Shown here piece by piece: positions 15,571 through 23,732 of a DNA stretch of 47,591 bases. Within the stretch, counting starts at the first letter, position 1; every line of letters starts with the position of its first letter. The notes beneath the pieces are model-generated. The model worked only from the letters and a program-made list of their open reading frames with translations. It was not told the origin of the DNA and did no database searches. The stretch is from Burkholderiaceae bacterium. Its GTDB lineage: Bacteria > Pseudomonadota > Gammaproteobacteria > Burkholderiales > Rhodocyclaceae. Both the position numbers and the translations under genes were made by a program. The stretch covers positions 1-47,591 of the forward strand of contig JAIPCT010000018.1 in assembly GCA_021738065.1 (NCBI GenBank), in the 5' to 3' direction.

Positions 15571-16992
15571 TCAGTGGGCCGCCGCGGGTTCGAGCACCGG
15601 CGCATCGACAGCCTTGCCACTCGCCATGGTCAGGAACATGTTGTAGGCCATGATGAACATGCCGGAGAGGAACAGAAGTCCACCCAGCAGGCGTATGGTC
15701 CAGAACGGGTAGGTTGCCTTGACCGACTCGACGAAGGAATAGGTCAGCGTGCCGTCCGGATTCGTTGCGCGCCACATCAATCCCTGCATCACGCCGGCAA
15801 TCCACATTGAAGCGATGTACAACACGACGCCGATCGTTGCCACCCAGAAGTGCACTTCGATCAGTTTCTTCGAATGCATCTCGGGCCGGCCAAACAAGCG
15901 TGGCAACAAGTAGTAAATCGAGCCGATGGAAATCATCGCAACCCAACCCAGTGCGCCGGAATGCACGTGGCCGACGGTCCAATCGGTGTAGTGCGACAGC
16001 GCGTTCACTGTCTTGATCGACATCATCGGGCCTTCGAATGTGGACATGCCATAGAAGGACAGCGAGGTGATCATGAACTTCAGGATCGGATCATCGCGCA
16101 GTTTGTGCCAGGCACCCGACAGCGTCATGATGCCGTTGATCATGCCGCCCCAGGAAGGCGCCAGCAGGATCAGCGAGAAAACCATGCCGACACTCTGGGT
16201 CCAATCCGGCAAGGCGGTGTAATGCAGGTGGTGCGGGCCCGCCCACATGTAGGTGAAGACCAGGGCCCAGAAGTGCACCACCGACAGGCGGTAGGAATAG
16301 ATCGGTCGCCCGGCCTGCTTCGGTACGAAGTAGTACATCATGCCGAGGAAGCCGGCGGTCAGGAAAAAGCCCACCGCATTGTGGCCATACCACCACTGCA
16401 CCATCGCATCCTGGACACCGGCGTACGCCGAGTAGGATTTGAACAAGGTCACGGGCACCGCCGCGCTATTGACCAGATGCAGCACTGCGACAGTGAGAAT
16501 AAAGCCGCCGAAGAACCAGTTCGCCACGTAAATATGCGACACTTTGCGCTTGGCGATGGTGCCGAAGAACACCACGGCATAGGACACCCAAACGAGAGTA
16601 ATCAGGATATCGATCGGCCACTCCAGCTCCGCATACTCCTTGCCTTGGGTCATGCCCAGCGGCAGGGACACGGCGGCCAGCACGATCACCAGTTGCCAAC
16701 CCCAGAAGGTAAATGCGGCCAAACCTGGCGCGAACAGCGGCACGTGACTGGTTCGCTGCACGGCGAAATACGACGTGGCAAACAGCGCGCAACCGCCAAA
16801 GGCAAAAATAACGGCGTTGGTATGCAGCGGGCGCAGGCGTCCGTAGCTCAGCCACTCGTGCACATTTAGTTCTGGCCAGACCAGTTGAGCGGCAATGATG
16901 ACGCCCACCAGCATACCCACGATGCCCCAGATTACGGTCATCACAGCGAACTGGCGCACGACTTTGTAGTTGTAAGTCGCTTGCGATTGCAT
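15571..16992 (-). CDS. ccoN: cbb3-type cytochrome c oxidase catalytic subunit I
   Basis: A 473-aa, 12-segment haem-copper oxidase core of the high-affinity C family, which reduces O2 to water at low oxygen and pumps protons. Conserved ligands appear in [10 protein letters not shown] (low-spin haem), [10 protein letters not shown] and [14 protein letters not shown] (CuB), and [14 protein letters not shown] (haem histidines). First gene of ccoNOQP; the Fnr box at 17107-17120 lies about 115 nt upstream of its ATG. Confidence 0.98.
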   Translation of the reverse strand: MQSQATYNYKVVRQFAVMTVIWGIVGMLVGVIIAAQLVWPELNVHEWLSYGRLRPLHTNAVIFAFGGCALFATSYFAVQRTSHVPLFAPGLAAFTFWGWQLVIVLAAVSLPLGMTQGKEYAELEWPIDILITLVWVSYAVVFFGTIAKRKVSHIYVANWFFGGFILTVAVLHLVNSAAVPVTLFKSYSAYAGVQDAMVQWWYGHNAVGFFLTAGFLGMMYYFVPKQAGRPIYSYRLSVVHFWALVFTYMWAGPHHLHYTALPDWTQSVGMVFSLILLAPSWGGMINGIMTLSGAWHKLRDDPILKFMITSLSFYGMSTFEGPMMSIKTVNALSHYTDWTVGHVHSGALGWVAMISIGSIYYLLPRLFGRPEMHSKKLIEVHFWVATIGVVLYIASMWIAGVMQGLMWRATNPDGTLTYSFVESVKATYPFWTIRLLGGLLFLSGMFIMAYNMFLTMASGKAVDAPVLEPAAAH

Positions 16993-17060
16993 GATGGATT
17001 TACCTCACTTTTAAAAAGAAACCAGTCACGAAGCTAGCCTCGACGCTTTTGATGCGGCGC

Positions 17061-17120
17061 AGTATAAGAAACTTTACCTACGTTGAGAGTTAAACATTAG
17101 CAATGCTTGATATAGATCAA
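17061..17120 (-). promoter_or_regulatory. Fnr-controlled promoter region of ccoNOQP
   Basis: TTGAT-ATAG-ATCAA at 17107-17120 is a perfect Fnr box. On the minus strand TATACT at 17066-17061 is the best -10 and would place the box near -60 (a class I position). TAGGTA at 17080-17075 is a weaker alternative that would place it near -46. Together with the Fe-S Fnr genes nearby this predicts micro-aerobic induction of the oxidase. Confidence 0.85.
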
Positions 17121-17355
17121 AATATATCCGGCCTCAACGAATCCCAAGCTCTCTAAAGATAATCGGATATTGTTATCTTAATATAACCAACATTGGGAGT
17201 GCGATCTGGAACCCTGACGCAGGTCAACCTTTGTGTGTGACGACACCATAAGAAAGCGCCAAGTTGGTTTGTGTCAGACCGCCGGCAGCTGAGAGACAAG
17301 CTTCGATAAATCGAGCTCCGGTGAGAAAACCCGCCCTGAAACATTCCGGCAAGCC
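17121..17355. other. AT-rich gene-free stretch between fnr2 and the cco promoter
   Basis: Including the promoter above, 16993-17355 is a 363-bp gap without a credible gene. This part is distinctly more AT-rich than its surroundings at about 17155-17190 and holds a small dyad GTTAT/ATAAC (17172-17187). A degenerate Fnr-like half-box TTGAC lies on the minus strand (with GTCAG as the other half) near 17212-17225. No terminator with a U-tract was seen after fnr2. Confidence 0.5.
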
Positions 17356-18147
17356 TCAAGCGGCAGGGGCCATTCGCGCCACCGCCGCCAGTTGTCGAAG
17401 ATCAATCAGTGAAACATCGCGCCGCTTTGTCGCAATCAGGCCTGCGTTCTGAAACCGAGTCAGAATGCGACAGACAGTCTCCTCCGCAATACCGAGATAG
17501 TTGCCAATATCGCCGCGCGACATAGTCAGTCTGAATTGAGTCGGGGAATAATTACGGGCGGCGAAGCGCATTGACAGTCCGAGCAGGTACTCCGCCAATC
17601 GCTCTTCTGCGGTCCTTCTTCCAAGTAGCAGCATAAGTTCCTCGTCCTGGCGGATCTGGCCGCTCATTATCTTCATCATCTGGTACTGTAGCGATGGAAT
17701 TTTTTGCGCCAGTTCATCAAGCCGCTCGGCCTCCACTCGACAAACAGATGTCGTCTCGAGCGCCCGCGCTTCGTTGCTGTACTGCCCCGAAGCGAGTGCG
17801 CTCAATCCCAAGAGTTCGCCGGCGATATGGAATCCGGTGATTTGCACTCGACCGTCCAGCGTAGAAACTGAAGTCTTGACCGATCCGCTGCGAATCGCGT
17901 AAATGAAGTCGAAGCGATCACCCGCCCTGAAGAGAAGTTGCCCGCGCTTATAGGTCTCTTTGCGCTTGACGACGCTCTCCAGCAGGGTCATGTCGACTGC
18001 ATGCAGGCCAAGCGGCAGACACAATTGATAAACTCCGCATTGCTCGCAGGCAACCGGCTCGCATGTTTGACGGAGAGGCAAGGAAAGCGGAACTGGCCTC
18101 GAATCCGGCACGTCCTTGCCGCAGTCCGTGATGTGCGATCGAGTCAT
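17356..18147 (-). CDS. Second Fnr-type [4Fe-4S] regulator
   Basis: A 263-aa Crp/Fnr-family regulator. CEQCGVYQLC gives three N-terminal cluster cysteines and TSVCRVE the fourth, as in Fnr. The helix-turn-helix is SRGDIGNYLGIAEETVCRIL: the Ser of the canonical E-x-x-S-R recognition motif is replaced by Cys, which may shift target preference or redox response. The ATG at 18147 begins a normal-length protein; the open frame continues upstream through rrf2 and was not used. It lies 17 nt after rrf2 on the same strand and immediately upstream of ccoNOQP, making it a likely local regulator of the oxidase alongside the Fnr at 3099. Confidence 0.9.
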   Translation of the reverse strand: MTRSHITDCGKDVPDSRPVPLSLPLRQTCEPVACEQCGVYQLCLPLGLHAVDMTLLESVVKRKETYKRGQLLFRAGDRFDFIYAIRSGSVKTSVSTLDGRVQITGFHIAGELLGLSALASGQYSNEARALETTSVCRVEAERLDELAQKIPSLQYQMMKIMSGQIRQDEELMLLLGRRTAEERLAEYLLGLSMRFAARNYSPTQFRLTMSRGDIGNYLGIAEETVCRILTRFQNAGLIATKRRDVSLIDLRQLAAVARMAPAA

Positions 18148-18164
18148 CGGTAAATGTTCGCGTC

Positions 18165-18713
18165 TCAAGCGCCCGTCGTTGGGACTCTGCCCGCACGACG
18201 ACCTCTGATCGCCCGCCCCTTGAAGAGGGCTTCCGGTTTGCTGCCCAGCGCTGTCGGCATAGAACCCAGCGCAGCAAATGGTAACTCTGTAAGTCGATAC
18301 TTCCCGCTCCGAACTGCCGCCGCGAGCTTTCCGAGGGTCTGCTGGTTCAGCAGATTCACGATTCTGGTCTTGATCGGTTTCCACTGGGAGTGCATGGGAC
18401 AGGCTGTCTCGTCACCGCATACTTTAAGTCCAAGCACGCAGTCGTCGGTAAGGCCCGGCCCCTCGATCAAAGTGAGAATCTGCATCAAATCGGTCTTTTC
18501 ACCGCCCTCGGACAAGCACACGCCGCCCTGCCGACCGCGAAGGGAATGTATCAGCTTCCCGCGGCTGAGGCTTTGCATGATTTTTGCAAGATACGGTGGT
18601 GGAACATCGAGGTGCTCGGCCACTGTCCGAATCAATACGGGAACACCACGCGGTTGCGTCGCCATGAAAATGAGGGCCTGGATGGCGTATTGGCTAGTAC
18701 GAGACAGAATCAT
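18165..18713 (-). CDS. Rrf2-family Fe-S transcriptional regulator
   Basis: A 182-aa Rrf2-family protein: winged helix-turn-helix at the N-terminus (SRTSQYAIQALIFMA, PPPYLAKIMQSLSRGKLI, SLRGRQGGVCL), then three cysteines in DDCVLGLKVCGDETACPMH (C-x6-C-x5-C), which in relatives hold a [2Fe-2S] or [4Fe-4S] cluster sensing iron, redox or NO. The C-terminal 40 residues are Arg/Gly-rich and longer than usual. It is followed after 17 nt by the second fnr gene, suggesting a two-regulator operon. A Rho-independent terminator lies 35 nt upstream of its ATG, so its promoter should fall in that short gap, or transcription depends on readthrough. Confidence 0.88.
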   Translation of the reverse strand: MILSRTSQYAIQALIFMATQPRGVPVLIRTVAEHLDVPPPYLAKIMQSLSRGKLIHSLRGRQGGVCLSEGGEKTDLMQILTLIEGPGLTDDCVLGLKVCGDETACPMHSQWKPIKTRIVNLLNQQTLGKLAAAVRSGKYRLTELPFAALGSMPTALGSKPEALFKGRAIRGRRAGRVPTTGA

Positions 18714-18747
18714 CGTCGAAGTTCACCGAACTCACATCGTTGAATCT

Positions 18748-18775
18748 AAAAAAAAAGGGTGCGCAGCGCGCACCC
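18748..18775 (-). terminator. Rho-independent terminator after ccoS (or after a short Fnr-driven RNA)
   Basis: A perfect 8-bp GC stem GGGTGCGC/GCGCACCC (18757-18775) with a 3-nt loop is followed on the minus strand by nine U residues (18756-18748). This is the clearest intrinsic terminator in the window. It ends ccoI-ccoS transcription and separates it from rrf2. Confidence 0.92.
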
Positions 18776-18830
18776 CCAACCCCAACAGAGAGCCTTTCGG
18801 CGACAGCGCGAAGCCGTCACCATAAAACCC
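18748..18830 (-). ncRNA. Candidate Fnr-activated small RNA (about 83 nt)
   Basis: Predicted only from sequence. The Fnr-like box at 18865-18878 and a CATACT -10 at 18842-18837 set a start near 18830. The RNA would contain a 9-bp stem with two G-U pairs and a UUCGC loop (18821-18799), an unpaired stretch containing CUCUCU (about 18798-18776) and a terminator stem with nine U (18775-18748). This layout (short, structured, pyrimidine-rich single strand, U-rich 3' end) is that of Hfq-type regulatory RNAs. An open frame is not apparent. The region could instead be just a ccoS 3' untranslated region. Confidence 0.4.
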
Positions 18831-18836
18831 ACGGGC

Positions 18837-18878
18837 AGTATGGTTACTTGTCACCGGCCGTACTTTGATCTGAGTCAA
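18837..18878 (-). promoter_or_regulatory. Fnr-like box and -10 inside the 3' end of ccoS
   Basis: On the minus strand TTGAC-TCAG-ATCAA (18878-18865) matches the Fnr consensus at 9 of 10 positions. CATACT lies at 18842-18837, exactly where a class II Fnr promoter needs its -10. The box is within the last codons of ccoS and the -10 lies just after its stop. Confidence 0.6.
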
Positions 18879-19047
18879 CTTTGCCCCCATTTTTAGTCAC
18901 GTCGTTTCTGTCGTCGTCCATCAGGACTCGATGGCCGGGGCCTTCGAGATCGTCGAACTGCCCACTTTTCAGGGACCACCAGAACACCGCGGCAATGATG
19001 AAGACCAGCGCCACGGACATCGGAATCAGCAAATACAGGATATCCAT
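18844..19047 (-). CDS. ccoS: cbb3-type oxidase assembly protein CcoS
   Basis: A 67-aa single-pass protein starting MDILYLLIPMSVALVFIIAAVFWW, followed by SGQFDDLEGPGHRVLMDDD, the family signature. CcoS is needed to insert haem and copper into the cbb3 oxidase. The ATG at 19047 was chosen because the upstream in-frame start lies inside ccoI. It follows ccoI by 10 nt in the same operon. An Fnr-like box overlaps its last codons. Confidence 0.92.
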   Translation of the reverse strand: MDILYLLIPMSVALVFIIAAVFWWSLKSGQFDDLEGPGHRVLMDDDRNDVTKNGGKVDSDQSTAGDK

Positions 19048-19057
19048 GGTCTGTTTT

Positions 19058-21517
19058 TCAGCCGGAAGCCTGCTCTCGCTGCAGCCGCAAGGCATTGAGA
19101 ACCACCAGCAGTGAACTGGCCGACATGCCGATGCCGGCCATCCAGGGCGTTACCCAGCCAGTCATGGCCAGCGGGATCGCGATTAAATTGTAGGCGAACG
19201 CCCACACCAGATTCTGCTTCACGATACGCATCGTACGCCGTGCCAGTGCCAGCCCCTGCGGCAGGGCCTGAAGATTATTGCCGAGCAACACCACATCGGC
19301 ACTTGCACGCGCCAGGTCGGCGCCGCCACCCATGGCAATCGATACCTGGGCCTGCGCCAACACCGGGGCATCATTGATGCCGTCGCCGACCATCACCACG
19401 GTTTCGCCGCTCGCCTGCAATGCCTTCAGCGCCGCGTGCTTGCCCTCCGGCGACAAATCACCGCGGCTGTCGTCGATGCCCAACACACGCCCTACCCGCC
19501 ATACCGCGGCCTGGGTATCACCGCTGAAAATCGACAAGTTGATCCGCGTCTGCGCGAGCGCAGCCACCATCAGTGATGCGTCGGGACGCAGGCTGTCGTT
19601 GAGGAAGAAAAAGGCCGCCCAACCATCGGCGCTACCCAGGGCAATCGCCGTATCGCCAGCGCCGACTTTTTCCTGGATCGCGCTTGGCAGCGGCTCGGCG
19701 TGCAAACCAGCGACAAATTCAGGGCGCCCCAGGCGCCAGAGCTTGCCCGCCACGCGGCCCTCGACCCCGGCACCGGTCGTGGTGCGTAGCCCGGCCGATT
19801 CCGGCGCGCTTTCGCTGACCGTCGCCGAGATTAGCGCGCGGGCGATCGGATGCTCGGAGCCGCGCTCAAGCGCGGCCGCCAGTGCCAACGCCTGCGCGGC
19901 ATCGCCGGCCAAGGGAATCACCTCGACCAACTGCATGCGGCCCATGGTCAGAGTTCCGGTCTTGTCGAAAATAAAACGGTCGGCCCGCGCCAGCGCCTCG
20001 ATCGCGTGACCGCGCGTCACCAGCACGCCACGCGCCGCCAGCGCACCAGTCGCCACGGTCAACGCCGCGGGCGTCGCCAGAGACAATGCGCAGGGGCAAC
20101 TCACCACCAGCACTGCGACAAACACCCACAAGGCGCGCGAGGCGTCAATCCACCACCAGGCCAGGGCGGTAGCCACCGCCAGAATCAGCAAAGCGACGAT
20201 AAAGCGTCCGGCAACGCGATCCGCCATCTCCACCAGACGCGGCCTTTCGGCCGCCGCACGTTCCATCAGGCGCTGGATCGCCGCCAGTCGCGTCGCCTCG
20301 CCGACGCGCTCGACCCGCATCACCAGCGGGCTGGCGGTATTCGTGCTGCCGCCGACAAGTGAATCGCCCACCCGCTTGTCCACCGGAAGGCTCTCGCCCG
20401 TCAGCAAGGATTCATCCGTTGCGCTTTCGCCGTCAAGCACACTGCCATCTGCCGGCACGGTTTCGCCCGGCTTGATCAACACTGCATCACCGGCATGCAG
20501 TTCCGCCACCGCGACACGCTCACCGGCGCTATCCGCCGGCCACGCGGCGAGGCGCGTGGCAAATGCCGGAATGGCCCGCGCCAGGGTTTCCACGCTGCGC
20601 GCCGCTTTCTGCCTTGCCATCATTTCCAGATAGCGCCCTGACAGCAGGAAGAAGACGAACATGGTGACCGAATCAAAATACACCTCGCCGCCAGCGCTCA
20701 GCGTGGCCCACACGCTGGCGGCAAACGCGGCGCCGATGCCCAGCGCCACCGGCACGTCCATGCCGACGCGGCGCAGTTTGAGATCACGCCAGGCGCTCTG
20801 ATAAAACGGCGCAGCCGAGTACAGCATCACCGGCAGCGTCAGGATCAGACTGGCCCAGCGCATCAGTTGCTCGATGTTCGGTGTCATGTCGCCGTCGGCG
20901 AGATACACCGGCACCGCGTACATCATCACCTGCATCATGCCGAAGCCGGCGACGAACAGTCGCCACAGCGCGGACTTGCGTTCCTTCTGCGCCAGTTCTT
21001 CGGCACGTCCGACATCGTAAGGGTGAGCGCGATAGCCGATCGCGGCAATGGCCTCGAGGATTGCCGAGAGCCTGGTGACGCGCTCATCCCAGCGCACCCG
21101 CGCGCGGCGCGTGGTGTAGTTGATCTCGACTGACGTCACACCGGGTTGACGACGCACATGGGTTTCATTGAGCCAGACACAGGCCGCGCAAGTAATGCCT
21201 TCGAGAATCAGCGCCGCTTCCTGCTCGTGCTCGCCGGCGGCACCCTCGGCGCGGCGCACGAAGGTTTTCTGCACATCGGGATGATCGAACAGGCCGAAGT
21301 CGGCCAGCACCTGCGGCAAGGCTTCGCGCGGGCTTTCCGGCATGGCGTCGCGATGGCGGTAGTAGTCGGCGAGACCGCTATCGACGATGGCCTGGGCCAC
21401 CGCCTGACAGCCGGCGCAGCACATTGCGCGTGGCTGGCCGTCGATCTCGACCAAAATTTCGACGCCCGTGGGCATCGGCAAACCGCAGTGGTAGCAGGGC
21501 TGGTCAGCGATGGTCAT
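19058..21517 (-). CDS. ccoI: CcoI/FixI copper P1B-type ATPase for cbb3 oxidase assembly
   Basis: An 819-aa P1B-ATPase. It has the CcoI-type N-terminal Cys domain (CYHCGLPMP, MCCAGC), one HMA domain (GITCAACVW), eight membrane segments with CPC (VVSCPCALSLA), the phosphorylation motif DKTGTLT, and GDGINDAP. CcoI exports Cu+ across the inner membrane for insertion into CcoN and is distinct from detoxifying CopA. Within the nucleotide-binding region the stretch KVGAGDTAIA is encoded by a copy of a dispersed repeat (19646-19669), suggesting an in-frame insertion. The ATG at 21517 lies 7 nt from a long inverted repeat. Confidence 0.96.
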   Translation of the reverse strand: MTIADQPCYHCGLPMPTGVEILVEIDGQPRAMCCAGCQAVAQAIVDSGLADYYRHRDAMPESPREALPQVLADFGLFDHPDVQKTFVRRAEGAAGEHEQEAALILEGITCAACVWLNETHVRRQPGVTSVEINYTTRRARVRWDERVTRLSAILEAIAAIGYRAHPYDVGRAEELAQKERKSALWRLFVAGFGMMQVMMYAVPVYLADGDMTPNIEQLMRWASLILTLPVMLYSAAPFYQSAWRDLKLRRVGMDVPVALGIGAAFAASVWATLSAGGEVYFDSVTMFVFFLLSGRYLEMMARQKAARSVETLARAIPAFATRLAAWPADSAGERVAVAELHAGDAVLIKPGETVPADGSVLDGESATDESLLTGESLPVDKRVGDSLVGGSTNTASPLVMRVERVGEATRLAAIQRLMERAAAERPRLVEMADRVAGRFIVALLILAVATALAWWWIDASRALWVFVAVLVVSCPCALSLATPAALTVATGALAARGVLVTRGHAIEALARADRFIFDKTGTLTMGRMQLVEVIPLAGDAAQALALAAALERGSEHPIARALISATVSESAPESAGLRTTTGAGVEGRVAGKLWRLGRPEFVAGLHAEPLPSAIQEKVGAGDTAIALGSADGWAAFFFLNDSLRPDASLMVAALAQTRINLSIFSGDTQAAVWRVGRVLGIDDSRGDLSPEGKHAALKALQASGETVVMVGDGINDAPVLAQAQVSIAMGGGADLARASADVVLLGNNLQALPQGLALARRTMRIVKQNLVWAFAYNLIAIPLAMTGWVTPWMAGIGMSASSLLVVLNALRLQREQASG
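19646..19669. repeat. 24-bp dispersed repeat, copy 2 (inside ccoI)
   Basis: On the ccoI coding strand this reads AAAGTCGGCGCTGGCGATAC then GGCG, encoding KVGAGDTA. It is identical over 24 bp to the intergenic copy at 30021-30044, and the match extends to 26 bp. Confidence 0.75.
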
Positions 21518-21523
21518 GATCTT

Positions 21524-21590
21524 GTCATTCCCGCGTAGGCGGGAATCCAGTCTTGCCTACGAACTGGATCCCCGCCTACGCGGGAATGAC
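21524..21590. repeat. 67-bp inverted-repeat element (REP/MITE-like)
   Basis: Two 27-bp arms (21524-21550 and 21564-21590) with one mismatch, starting GTCATTCCCGCGTAGGCGGG, flank a 13-nt loop. This GTCATTCCCGC...GCGGGAATGAC type of hairpin is widespread as a non-autonomous repeat in proteobacterial genomes. It fills the gap between the ccoI start and the stop of the SDR gene and could act as a terminator for the latter or affect ccoI expression. Confidence 0.85.
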
Positions 21591-21607
21591 GGAGTAGAAC
21601 AGCTCCG

Positions 21608-22375
21608 TCACTTGGGCGCCATGCGGATGGCGCCGTCGAGGCGAATCACTTCGCCGTTGAGCATTTCATTCTCGACAATGTGGCGCACCAGCGCCGCATA
21701 TTCGTCGGGCCGGCCCAGACGCGGCGGAAAGGGAACCATCTTGCCCAGGGCATCCTGCACCTCCTGCGACATGCCGAGCAGCATCGGCGTCTCGAAAATT
21801 CCCGGCGCAATGGTCATCACGCGAATACCGAAGCGCGCCAGTTCGCGCGCGATCGGCAGGGTCATGCCGACCACGCCGCCCTTCGAGGCCGCATAGGCCG
21901 CCTGGCCGATCTGCCCGTCGTAGGCCGCGACCGAGGCGGTACTGACGATCACGCCGCGCTCGCCGGCGGCGTTGGGCTCGCCCTTGCTCATGGCTTCCGA
22001 CGCCAGGCGGATCATGTTGAAGCTGCCGACCAGATTGACGGTCACCGTCTTGGCGAACACATCCAGCGAATGCGGGCCGTTCCTGCCCAGCACTTTCTCC
22101 GCGGGCGCGATGCCGGCGCAATTCACCAGTCCGTGCAAGCCGCCGAAGGCCGCCAGCGCCGCCGCCACGCACGCCTGGGCGCTAGCCTCGTCGGCGACGT
22201 TGGTGGTGACAAAACGCGCATTCGCGCCGAGCTCGGCGGCCAGCGCATTGCCGGCGGCCTCGTTGAGATCGGCCAGCACCACCCGGGCGCCCTGCTCGAC
22301 CAGCATCCGGCCGGTTCCGGCGCCGAGGCCCGAAGCGCCGCCGGTGATGATGAAAACACTGTCCCTGATCTGCAT
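21608..22375 (-). CDS. Short-chain dehydrogenase/reductase (3-hydroxyacyl-CoA dehydrogenase type II-like)
   Basis: A 255-aa classical SDR: NAD-binding [11 protein letters not shown] at residues 12-22, [12 protein letters not shown], catalytic Ser in [15 protein letters not shown] and Tyr/Lys in YAASKGG. The C-terminal [10 protein letters not shown] and [18 protein letters not shown] are close to the HSD17B10/3-hydroxy-2-methylbutyryl-CoA dehydrogenase group, which oxidises short 3-hydroxyacyl-CoAs in beta-oxidation and isoleucine breakdown. AAGGGG precedes the ATG. It stands alone between a tRNA gene and the inverted repeat upstream of ccoI. Exact substrate is uncertain. Confidence 0.9.
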   Translation of the reverse strand: MQIRDSVFIITGGASGLGAGTGRMLVEQGARVVLADLNEAAGNALAAELGANARFVTTNVADEASAQACVAAALAAFGGLHGLVNCAGIAPAEKVLGRNGPHSLDVFAKTVTVNLVGSFNMIRLASEAMSKGEPNAAGERGVIVSTASVAAYDGQIGQAAYAASKGGVVGMTLPIARELARFGIRVMTIAPGIFETPMLLGMSQEVQDALGKMVPFPPRLGRPDEYAALVRHIVENEMLNGEVIRLDGAIRMAPK

Positions 22376-22400
22376 ACACGCCCCTTGTCAGAAATTGATC

Positions 22401-22428
22401 GGGGTTCTGGCGGGGTCGCCAGAACCCC
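22401..22428. terminator. Perfect 11-bp hairpin upstream of the SDR gene
   Basis: GGGGTTCTGGC/GCCAGAACCCC with a 6-nt loop and no U-tract. It lies between the tRNA terminator-like hairpin and the SDR start, on the path of minus-strand transcription, and may back up termination of the tRNA transcript. Confidence 0.5.
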
Positions 22429-22437
22429 GAATTGAAC

Positions 22438-22470
22438 AAGGCCTGCCGACCGAAAATGGAGGCAGGCCTT
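22438..22470 (-). terminator. Hairpin downstream of tRNA-Thr
   Basis: A 10-bp perfect stem AAGGCCTGCC/GGCAGGCCTT, 7 nt beyond the tRNA 3' end, followed on the minus strand by a U-containing but not U-rich stretch (TTGTTCAATTC). Probably the tRNA transcription terminator. Confidence 0.65.
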
Positions 22471-22476
22471 GAAATT

Positions 22477-22552
<76 letters not shown>

Positions 22553-22569
22553 GTCCTGAGAGGCGGCGA

Positions 22570-22599
22570 ATTATACCCGGATGCCCTCGTGCCTGACAA
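22570..22599 (-). promoter_or_regulatory. Sigma-70 promoter of the tRNA-Thr gene
   Basis: TTGTCA (22599-22594), an 18-bp spacer and a perfect TATAAT (22575-22570) on the minus strand. The predicted start lies about 10 nt before the tRNA 5' end. Confidence 0.8.
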
Positions 22600-22669
22600 C
22601 GCGGCGATGTCTCAAGTGTGGCCGAATGCCTTGCCCGTTTCCGCGGCGCCTTGATAGACTGAACCAATA

Positions 22670-23197
22670 ATGCAGCTGCCCTCTCGCCCACGCCATAAAA
22701 ACTCCGGCTTTACCCTGATCGAATTGATCGTGGTAATGATCATCATCGGCATCCTCGCCTTCGTCGTCCTGCCGCGTTTTGACCTGCTCAAGGGCTTTGA
22801 CGAAGTCGGCTACCGCGACAAGGTCAAGGCAACGCTGGAGTACGCCCGAAAGTCGGCGGTGGCGCAACGGCGAAACGTGAGGGTGGCGCTGGCGGGCAAC
22901 AATCTGACGCTGAATATCGAGACCTGCCATCCAGAAGGAACATTGATATCAACACCGCCCTGCCCGACACCTATCGCTTTGGGCACCTACCCGCGCAACC
23001 TGCCACTGCCCGTTCCGGACCGCGCCTGCGCGGGGCCGACGAACCAGATCTGTGCGCCGGCCAACGTCACACTCGTCGGAACCGCGTCACTTGATTTCAG
23101 CCCGCTGGGCCGACCCTCTGCCGCCGGCGCCTACGCCGTCACCGGCGAAAGCACCCAGAACATCACCGTCGAGGCGGAGACCGGCTATGTGCACTAG
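22670..23197 (+). CDS. mshC: MshC-like type IV prepilin (GspH/FimT class)
   Basis: A 175-aa minor prepilin. A 12-residue leader ends in Gly before FTLIELIVVMIIIGILAFVV, the prepilin peptidase site with Glu5 and hydrophobic helix; RKSAVAQRRNVRVAL is the GspH/MshC-type region that follows. Two Cys near the middle (ETCHPEG, PPCPTP) could form a disulphide. The ATG at 22670 lies just 10 nt after a possible TTGCCC-17-TAGACT promoter (22631-22659), so the leader would be very short. It is the first gene of mshCDOPQ and overlaps mshD by 11 bp. Assignment to MshC rests on helix region and gene order. Confidence 0.75.
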   Translation: MQLPSRPRHKNSGFTLIELIVVMIIIGILAFVVLPRFDLLKGFDEVGYRDKVKATLEYARKSAVAQRRNVRVALAGNNLTLNIETCHPEGTLISTPPCPTPIALGTYPRNLPLPVPDRACAGPTNQICAPANVTLVGTASLDFSPLGRPSAAGAYAVTGESTQNITVEAETGYVH

Positions 23198-23732
23198 TCG
23201 TCGACAGCGCGGCCTGACGCTGATCGAGCTGATCATGTTCATCGTCATCGTCAGCGTCGCGCTGGTCGGCGTTTTGACGGTGCTCAACATCACAGCCAAA
23301 TCCAGCGCCGATCCGATGATCCGCAAGCAGGCGCTCGCTGTTGCCGAAGCGGTACTCGAGGAAGTGATGCTGCAACCATTTACCTGGTGCGATCCGAACG
23401 ACACCAACGCAGCGACGGCGATCAATTACACGACCTGCAGCGTTGCCACCGCCGCCCAGAACACCGTCACCGCCAAGGCAGGGGAAGCCCGCGGCACAGC
23501 CACCCCGCTCGACAATGTTTTCGACTACAACGCCGAGACAATCAGTACCAATATTGCCGGCGGTGGCACCGCACCTTTTCCCGCCAATGTCACCGTCGCC
23601 GCGGCAGCGTTCCATGACATCACCGCGATCAGCGGAGCGGCCCTGCTGATTACGGTGACCGTCGCGGCCGGCAACGAAACCATCCAGTTGCAGGGCTACC
23701 GCGCCCGCCACTCGCCGAATCTGCTGCCATGA
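23187..23732 (+). CDS. mshD: MshD-like type IV prepilin
   Basis: A 181-aa minor prepilin with leader MCTSRRQRG and mature start LTLIELIMFIVIVSVALVGV. The following MIRKQALAVAEAVLEEVMLQPF is typical of the PilV/MshD group. The ATG at 23187 overlaps the mshC stop; the frame upstream lies inside mshC and was not used. It is joined to mshO by an ATGA overlap. It probably joins the tip complex of an MSHA-like pilus. Confidence 0.82.
   Translation: MCTSRRQRGLTLIELIMFIVIVSVALVGVLTVLNITAKSSADPMIRKQALAVAEAVLEEVMLQPFTWCDPNDTNAATAINYTTCSVATAAQNTVTAKAGEARGTATPLDNVFDYNAETISTNIAGGGTAPFPANVTVAAAAFHDITAISGAALLITVTVAAGNETIQLQGYRARHSPNLLP

Noticed and set aside
17212-17225. Second Fnr box upstream of ccoN
   Set aside because: Only 7 of 10 consensus positions match and the spacing to any -10 is unsuitable.
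22401-22470. Possible CRISPR-like or riboswitch structure from two adjacent hairpins
   Set aside because: The two hairpins differ in sequence, there are no repeats with spacers, and their place after a tRNA fits termination.
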